Origin: Gallionella sp.
GTDB lineage: Bacteria; Pseudomonadota; Gammaproteobacteria; Burkholderiales; Gallionellaceae
Assembly: GCA_013044075.1 (NCBI GenBank)
Contig: JABEVG010000029.1
Location: 1 to 36,466, forward strand
Direction of reading: 5' to 3'
DNA: 36,466 nt
The position numbers and the translations under genes are program-made. How positions within the stretch are numbered: position 1 is the first letter of the stretch; every line of letters starts with the position of its first letter. Of this stretch, positions 31,889 through 36,466 are shown piece by piece. Under the pieces are notes generated by a model that saw only the letters and a program-made list of their open reading frames with translations, was not told where the DNA came from and did no database searches.

Positions 31889-33997
31889 ATGGCAGACGCA
31901 GAACTACTTCTGGAGGAAGTCACCACCTACCTTAAAGCGCAGGATGTGGAACACATCCGTGCCGCCATCGAATTCAGCCGTGTAGCGCATCAGGGGCAGA
32001 TGCGCCATTCCGGCGACGCGTATGTCAGCCACCCGATCGCGGTGGCACGCATCCTCACCCCGCTGCATCTCGACGTGCAGGCCATCATCGCCGCCCTGCT
32101 GCACGATGTCATCGAAGACACACCCATCACCGCCGCAGAGGTCGCGCAACGCTTCGGCACGCCCGTCGCCGAACTCGTCGAGGGTCTGAGCAAACTGGAC
32201 AAAATCCAGTTCGAGACACGCGAGGATGCGCAGGCAGAAAACTTCCGCAAGATGCTGTTGGCGATGGCGCGGGATGTGCGCGTCATCCTCATCAAGCTGG
32301 CGGACCGTTTGCACAACATGCGCACGCTGGGTGCGATGGCGCGTGAGAAATGCGAACGCATCGCGCGCGAGACCATGGAGATCTACGCGCCCATCGCCAA
32401 TCGTCTGGGCTTGAATGACATCCACCACGAGTTGCAGGATCTGAGTTTCAAGCACCTGCATCCCAACCGCTACTCGGTGTTGGCCAAAGCCCTGAAAGTC
32501 GCACGCGGCAACCGCCGCGAGGTGGTCAACAAGATACTGCATGCCCTGCGTCAACGCCTGGCGGAATGGCATGTCGAGGCCGATGTGACGGGGCGCGAAA
32601 AAGACATCTACAGCATTTATAAAAAGATGCAGAGCAAGTCGCTGGCTTTCTCCGAAGTGTTGGACATCTACGGATTCCGCGTGCTGGTCAACGACCCCGG
32701 CAGTTGCTATGTCGCGATGGGCGCGCTGCACGGGCTGTACAACCCGATCCCCGGCAAGTTCAAAGACTACATCGCCATCCCGAAGTTAAACGGCTACCAG
32801 TCGCTGCACACTACGTTGTTCGGCCCGTTCGGCACGCCGATCGAGATCCAGATACGCACCCACGAGATGCACAAGATCGCCGATGCGGGCGTGGCCTCGC
32901 ATTGGTTGTACAAGAGCGGTCACGACAACATCAACGAGCTGCACAAGAAAACCCACCAATGGTTGCAAGACTTGCTGGAGAGCCTGAGCCAGAGCAGCGA
33001 TTCGGCGGAGTTCTTGGAACACCTCAAAGTCGACCTGTTCCCCGACGAGGTGTATGTGTTCACGCCGAAGGGGAGAATTCTTTCGCTGCCGCGCGGCGCG
33101 ACGGCGGTGGATTTCGCCTACAGCGTGCACACCGACATCGGCAACCGTTGCGTCGCGGTGAAGGTCAATTTCGAGCTGGTGCCTTTGCGCAGCGAATTGA
33201 AGAACGGCGACCGCGTGGAGATCATCACCGCAGCTCATGCCAAACCCAATCCGGCCTGGTTGAGCTACGTCACAACCAGCAAGGCGCGCGGTCATATCCG
33301 CCACTTTCTGAAAACCATGCAATCGGGTGAATCGGCACAGCTGGGAGAGCGGCTGCTCAGTCAGGCCATGCACACGCTGGGATTGAAGCTGCAGGACATA
33401 GACGATGCGCATTGGCAAAAATTACTGCGCGATACCGGTGTGAAATCGCGCCAGGATATGCTCGCCGACATCGGTCTGGGTCGTCGCCTCAACATGGTGG
33501 TGGCACGCCAGCTCGCGCATGTGGGCGACACGCAACACGGTGAACCGGCCAGCACATCGGTCATCACCATCCAGGGCACGGAAGGTATGGCAGTACAGTT
33601 CGCCAAATGCTGCCGCCCCATCCCCGGCGACCCCATCATCGGCGTGATCAAGAACGGACAAGGTCTGGTGGTTCACACACATGACTGCCCGACTTTGCGC
33701 CGGGGACGCAGCGGCGAACAATGGCTGGATGTGGCGTGGGACAAGAACATCAACCGCAGTTTTGTGGTCGGCATCAAATTGTTGGTCGCCAACCAGCGCG
33801 GTGTGTTGGCCAAGGTCGCCGCCGCGATCTCGGAAGCCGAATCCAACATCGAGAACGTCAACTTCAACAATGAAGGCGAATACACCGCGTTGTATTTCAC
33901 ACTCGAAGTCAGCCACCGAGCCCATCTCGCCAATGTCATTCGCAGCCTGCGCAAGATACCGGAAGTGGTGAGGATCATCCGGGTCAAGAACACCTGA
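31889..33997 (+). CDS. spoT: Bifunctional (p)ppGpp synthetase/hydrolase
   Basis: The 702-residue RelA/SpoT homologue makes and breaks the alarmone (p)ppGpp. The hydrolase HD domain is intact (His72-Asp73 with Glu76-Asp77 in HDVIEDT), so it is the bifunctional SpoT type rather than RelA. The synthetase domain (about 230-340) holds DIYGFRVLV, the GKFKDYIAIPKLNGYQSLHT segment and IEIQIRT. A TGS domain with VYVFTPKGRILSLP lies near 390, and an ACT/RRM-type domain ends the protein. Its place after gmk and rpoZ is classical for spoT. The ATG at 31889 is close behind rpoZ; the gene is convergent with pabB. Confidence 0.95.
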   Translation: MADAELLLEEVTTYLKAQDVEHIRAAIEFSRVAHQGQMRHSGDAYVSHPIAVARILTPLHLDVQAIIAALLHDVIEDTPITAAEVAQRFGTPVAELVEGLSKLDKIQFETREDAQAENFRKMLLAMARDVRVILIKLADRLHNMRTLGAMAREKCERIARETMEIYAPIANRLGLNDIHHELQDLSFKHLHPNRYSVLAKALKVARGNRREVVNKILHALRQRLAEWHVEADVTGREKDIYSIYKKMQSKSLAFSEVLDIYGFRVLVNDPGSCYVAMGALHGLYNPIPGKFKDYIAIPKLNGYQSLHTTLFGPFGTPIEIQIRTHEMHKIADAGVASHWLYKSGHDNINELHKKTHQWLQDLLESLSQSSDSAEFLEHLKVDLFPDEVYVFTPKGRILSLPRGATAVDFAYSVHTDIGNRCVAVKVNFELVPLRSELKNGDRVEIITAAHAKPNPAWLSYVTTSKARGHIRHFLKTMQSGESAQLGERLLSQAMHTLGLKLQDIDDAHWQKLLRDTGVKSRQDMLADIGLGRRLNMVVARQLAHVGDTQHGEPASTSVITIQGTEGMAVQFAKCCRPIPGDPIIGVIKNGQGLVVHTHDCPTLRRGRSGEQWLDVAWDKNINRSFVVGIKLLVANQRGVLAKVAAAISEAESNIENVNFNNEGEYTALYFTLEVSHRAHLANVIRSLRKIPEVVRIIRVKNT

Positions 33998-34038
33998 TAA
34001 GAAACAATGCCCGCGCTTTGCTTCCGGTCACCCAGTCC

Positions 34039-35382
34039 TCAATCGTTTTTCCCAGCGACATATTTCCCACCAAACTGCCGCAATACACTGAGCATCGCCG
34101 AAGCCTTATCCAACGTTTCCTGATATTCCTCCGCACATTGCGAATCGGCGACGATGCCGCCCCCCGCCCAGCAGCGTATTTCACCACCGCCATACACCAG
34201 CGTACGGATGACGATGTTGGTATCCATGTTGCCGTCGAAGCCGACATAGCCTATCGCGCCGCAATACACGCCGCGCCGGTTGGGTTCCAGCTGTTCGATG
34301 ATGTGCATGGCCCGTTGTTTGGGCGCGCCGGTGATGGATCCACCGGGAAAACAATCGCGCAATACTGTCAGCGCGCCGCATCCGCTAGCAAGTTTTCCTT
34401 GCACGGTACTGACCAGGTGGTGCACGTTGGCGTAACTCTCGACCTCGAACAGTCTGGGTACGCGCACCGAGCCGGGTACACAGCTCTTGCCCAGATCGTT
34501 GCGCAACAGATCGACGATCATCAGATTCTCCGCGCGGTCTTTGGGATGCTGTGCCAGCTCGGCGGCTAGCTGCCTGTCCATCACAACATCACTGCTGCGC
34601 GGACGGGTCCCTTTGATGGGTTTAGTTTCGACGATGCCGTTTTTCACACTCAAGAATCGTTCCGGCGAGGCGCACAATATCTGCACGTCCGGCAAGTTTA
34701 AAAAGGCGGAATAAGGCGCGGGACTGAGTTTGCGCAACTGCAGATAAGCACCGAACGCATCGCCCGTCGCCCTCGCGCTGAAGCGTTGCGCGAGATTGAT
34801 CTGATAGCAGTCACCCGCCTGCAAATAATCTTGCACTTGCTGATAAGCGCGCTCGTAACCGGTGCGCGTGAAATTGGAATCGACCTTGGCATGCACGATG
34901 AATTTTTCGCGCGAGGAGGTTGGTGGATGACTTAGGCGCGGTTGGATCTCTTGTAGCAATGAAGAGGTTTCCGGGTAGCGCAGATGCGAAACCAGCCGTG
35001 TTCGCCGTTGTTGATGATCGATGAGCAAAGCCCAGTCGTACATGCCTATCGCCATGCGCGGCAGGCGTTCCGCATCGGCGGCGATGTCCGGCACGCTGAA
35101 CATTTCGCGCGCCAAGTCATAGCTCCAATAGCCCAGCGCGCCGCCCGCGAACGGGGCATCGTCTATCGCCGACACGACTTCGCCCAACTCGTCACGCAGC
35201 CAATCGAACGCATCGCGCTCGTTGTTGTTCAATATCAGGCTGTGATGCGGTGCCGCACTGAGTATGTCGTAGCGCGCCATGCCCCCGCTATCCAGCCATA
35301 CCGCGTTCGGCAGATCGACCAGTGCGGCATAGTAATGCGCGGCATCGTTGATGTAGGGCAGATCTACAGAATGGAATGTCAA
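34039..35382 (-). CDS. pabB: Aminodeoxychorismate synthase component I
   Basis: The 447-residue enzyme turns chorismate and ammonia into 4-amino-4-deoxychorismate for folate synthesis. The C-terminal chorismate-binding domain has CYQINLAQRF, CASPERFL, RAENLMIVDLLRNDLGK and GSITGAPK. The key mark is Lys257 in PIKGTRPR: PabB has this Lys, while anthranilate synthase TrpE has Ala at the same position. The start is TTG at 35382, the only in-frame option that keeps the conserved FHSVDLPY head; an in-frame stop lies nine bases before it and no clear ribosome site is visible. The glutaminase partner pabA is not in the window. Confidence 0.9.
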   Translation of the reverse strand: MTFHSVDLPYINDAAHYYAALVDLPNAVWLDSGGMARYDILSAAPHHSLILNNNERDAFDWLRDELGEVVSAIDDAPFAGGALGYWSYDLAREMFSVPDIAADAERLPRMAIGMYDWALLIDHQQRRTRLVSHLRYPETSSLLQEIQPRLSHPPTSSREKFIVHAKVDSNFTRTGYERAYQQVQDYLQAGDCYQINLAQRFSARATGDAFGAYLQLRKLSPAPYSAFLNLPDVQILCASPERFLSVKNGIVETKPIKGTRPRSSDVVMDRQLAAELAQHPKDRAENLMIVDLLRNDLGKSCVPGSVRVPRLFEVESYANVHHLVSTVQGKLASGCGALTVLRDCFPGGSITGAPKQRAMHIIEQLEPNRRGVYCGAIGYVGFDGNMDTNIVIRTLVYGGGEIRCWAGGGIVADSQCAEEYQETLDKASAMLSVLRQFGGKYVAGKND

Positions 35383-35449
35383 GGAGGTTCAATCTCGCGT
35401 TAATCGGGGATAATGCCGGTCTTGCAAACACTCCCCGAAAGATACATAC

Positions 35450-36025
35450 ATGACCACGATAGTCGCTGTCAGAAAAAACGGCGTTGCCACCATCGCCGCT
35501 GATACCCTCACCACGTTTGGCAACACACGATTGCCGTCGCACCTGGATGCATCGCATGACAAGATATTGCATATCGGCGACAGTTATGTGGGCGTGTGCG
35601 GCAGCGCGGCGCATCACTTGGTGTTGGCGAATCTACTGGCCAGGACACCTGACGTGCAGCTTAACAGCAAGGCTCAGATTTATGAAACGTTTCGCAAGCT
35701 GCATCCCATCCTGAAAGATGAGTGCTTCTTAAATCCAAAAGAAGATGAAGAAGACCCTTACGAATCGAGCCAGATCACCGCTCTCATCGCCAATGCCAAT
35801 GGCATATTCGGCATTTATTCTATGCGCGAGGTCTTTGAGTACACCCAATATTGGGCGATAGGTTCAGGGCACGAATTCGCACTAGGCGCGCTCCATCAGG
35901 CCTACAACCACTTTCAAAATGCGGCGGAAATAGCACTGGCGGGGGTGGAAGCGGGAATCGCTTTGGACAAAAACAGCGCAGCACCAATCACGCATTACAG
36001 CACTCGTTTATCAAGTAACTGCTAG
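35450..36025 (+). CDS. Proteasome-beta-like N-terminal-nucleophile peptidase (BPH-like)
   Basis: The 191-residue protein has the proteasome beta/HslV fold. The predicted nucleophile is Thr2, exposed by removal of Met1 (MTTIVAVRKNG); Asp18 in IAADTL and Lys38 in DKILHIG complete the catalytic set, and GVCGSAAH provides the usual Gly-Ser loop. Compared with HslV the tail is longer (SSQITALIAN, GSGHEFALGAL) and no hslU ATPase gene is next to it. This fits the betaproteobacterial proteasome homologue BPH, known as a double-ring particle without identified ATPase partner. A GATAAT box at 35409-35414 may serve as promoter. It is divergent from pabB. Confidence 0.8.
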   Translation: MTTIVAVRKNGVATIAADTLTTFGNTRLPSHLDASHDKILHIGDSYVGVCGSAAHHLVLANLLARTPDVQLNSKAQIYETFRKLHPILKDECFLNPKEDEEDPYESSQITALIANANGIFGIYSMREVFEYTQYWAIGSGHEFALGALHQAYNHFQNAAEIALAGVEAGIALDKNSAAPITHYSTRLSSNC

Positions 36026-36099
36026 GGCACAAAACACACGCCTGAAACGTTGCGTTTCTGATGCGAACAAAAAGACCGCACAGCGAAGAAAGTGCAATC

Positions 36100-36128
36100 A
36101 AAAAGGCGCACGCACCGGGTAGTGCGCC
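36100..36128 (-). terminator. Intrinsic terminator of the histone-like gene
   Basis: Read on the minus strand, GGCGCAC (36128-36122) and GTGCGCC (36111-36105) form a 7-bp perfect G/C-rich stem with a 10-base loop, followed at once by TTTTT (36104-36100). It lies 70 bases after the stop codon of the lysine-rich gene. Another inverted repeat, AGCCCCT (36138-36144)/AGGGGCT (36174-36180), lies between. Confidence 0.75.
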
Positions 36129-36196
36129 AATAAGTGCAAGCCCCTAGGATGGGCCCCCTCTGCCTAAGCAATCAGGGGCTACCCCCAACGCCCTGA

Positions 36197-36466
36197 TCAG
36201 TTCGGCTTACCGATTCCAGGTGTCGGAAAAGGCCAAGATGCAGCTGGACGAACAGGTGCCGGTGCAGAAGGAGCCGGAGCGGGTTTGCTAACGACAGCAG
36301 CAGGTGCTGCTGGTTTAGCTGCTGCCGGTTTTGCTGCTGCCGGTTTTGCGACTGCGGGCTTCTTCGTTACCACTGCTTTTTTAGCTGCGGGCTTCTTGGC
36401 TGCAACGGCCTTCTTGGCGACGGGCTTCTTCGCTACCACTGCCTTTTTAGCTGCGGGCTTCTTGGC
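36197..36466 (-). CDS. Histone H1-like Lys/Ala/Pro-rich protein (5' end outside window)
   Basis: The frame enters from the right edge and has no start inside the window; a GTG at 36439 lies inside the repeats and is not the likely start. The visible 89 residues are repeats of the AKKPAAKKAV type, then AKPAAAKPAA repeats, and a short non-repetitive tail ending WPFPTPGIGKPN. Proteins of this composition bind DNA non-specifically, like histone H1 tails or AlgP of Pseudomonas, and are common in betaproteobacteria. The repeats make the gene prone to length change by slippage. Exact role unknown. Confidence 0.8.
   Translation of the reverse strand, partial: AKKPAAKKAVVAKKPVAKKAVAAKKPAAKKAVVTKKPAVAKPAAAKPAAAKPAAPAAVVSKPAPAPSAPAPVRPAASWPFPTPGIGKPN

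Noticed and set aside
35381-35387. Perfect AAGGAGG on the plus strand next to the pabB start
   Set aside because: No start codon follows at usable spacing on the plus strand, and it is on the wrong strand for pabB.

Overview
The window looks like a betaproteobacterial chromosome, most likely Nitrosomonadales/Gallionellaceae-like. This rests on recognised proteins and gene order, not on a database search. The right half carries a typical core arrangement: thiS-thiG-trmB, hemW, rdgB, rph, a PP2C phosphatase, yicC, gmk, rpoZ, spoT, pabB, a proteasome-beta-like peptidase of the kind known from betaproteobacteria, and a lysine/alanine-rich histone-like protein.

The left half (about 1-18,660) is accessory. 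It opens with four perfectly spaced 23-bp direct repeats (6-97) that resemble the end of an IS21-type element, followed by a degenerate tRNA-Gly(CCC) (123-187). A second degenerate tRNA-Gly (GCC anticodon, 18562-18630) lies just before thiS, so the accessory block sits between two tRNA-Gly remnants. Its first part holds a lipoprotein, a Spy/CpxP-like periplasmic protein and an MscS-type channel.

The centre (3.7-18.2 kb) is a sugar and pyruvate fermentation cassette. Intact genes encode pyruvate (2-oxo acid) decarboxylase, CoA-acylating aldehyde dehydrogenase, zinc alcohol dehydrogenase, phosphoglycerate mutase, a slipin, an HdeD-like protein, acetate kinase, phosphoketolase and a P3A-type proton ATPase. 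Between them lie remnants of genes that would have fed the pathway: an N-terminal piece of glucose-6-phosphate dehydrogenase, a truncated SpoIIAA/STAS domain, a transketolase reduced to its two ends, and the C-terminus of an alpha-glucan phosphorylase. I read this as a former glycogen-to-pentose-phosphate-to-phosphoketolase module. The acetate/ATP branch (Xfp + AckA) and the acetaldehyde branch (decarboxylase, acylating dehydrogenase, ADH) survive, while the local copies of the oxidative and non-oxidative pentose phosphate genes have decayed. The slipin, HdeD-like protein and proton pump could help the cell cope with acid end products; that link is inference.

The most unusual single gene is the proton ATPase (15372-18173). 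Its C-terminus carries two DUF2934-like repeats with an exact 150-bp period. The join contains an in-frame ATG whose ribosome-binding site and first codons closely match the ATPase's own start, suggesting a fusion or a second, internally started product.

The right half (18.7-36.5 kb) is mostly housekeeping: thiamine thiazole synthesis, tRNA m7G46 methylation, nucleotide-pool cleaning, tRNA maturation, (p)ppGpp metabolism and folate synthesis. Several genes appear inserted into it: a CRP/degenerate-GGDEF protein, a PEBP/YbhB protein and an RND pump with no adaptor gene nearby.
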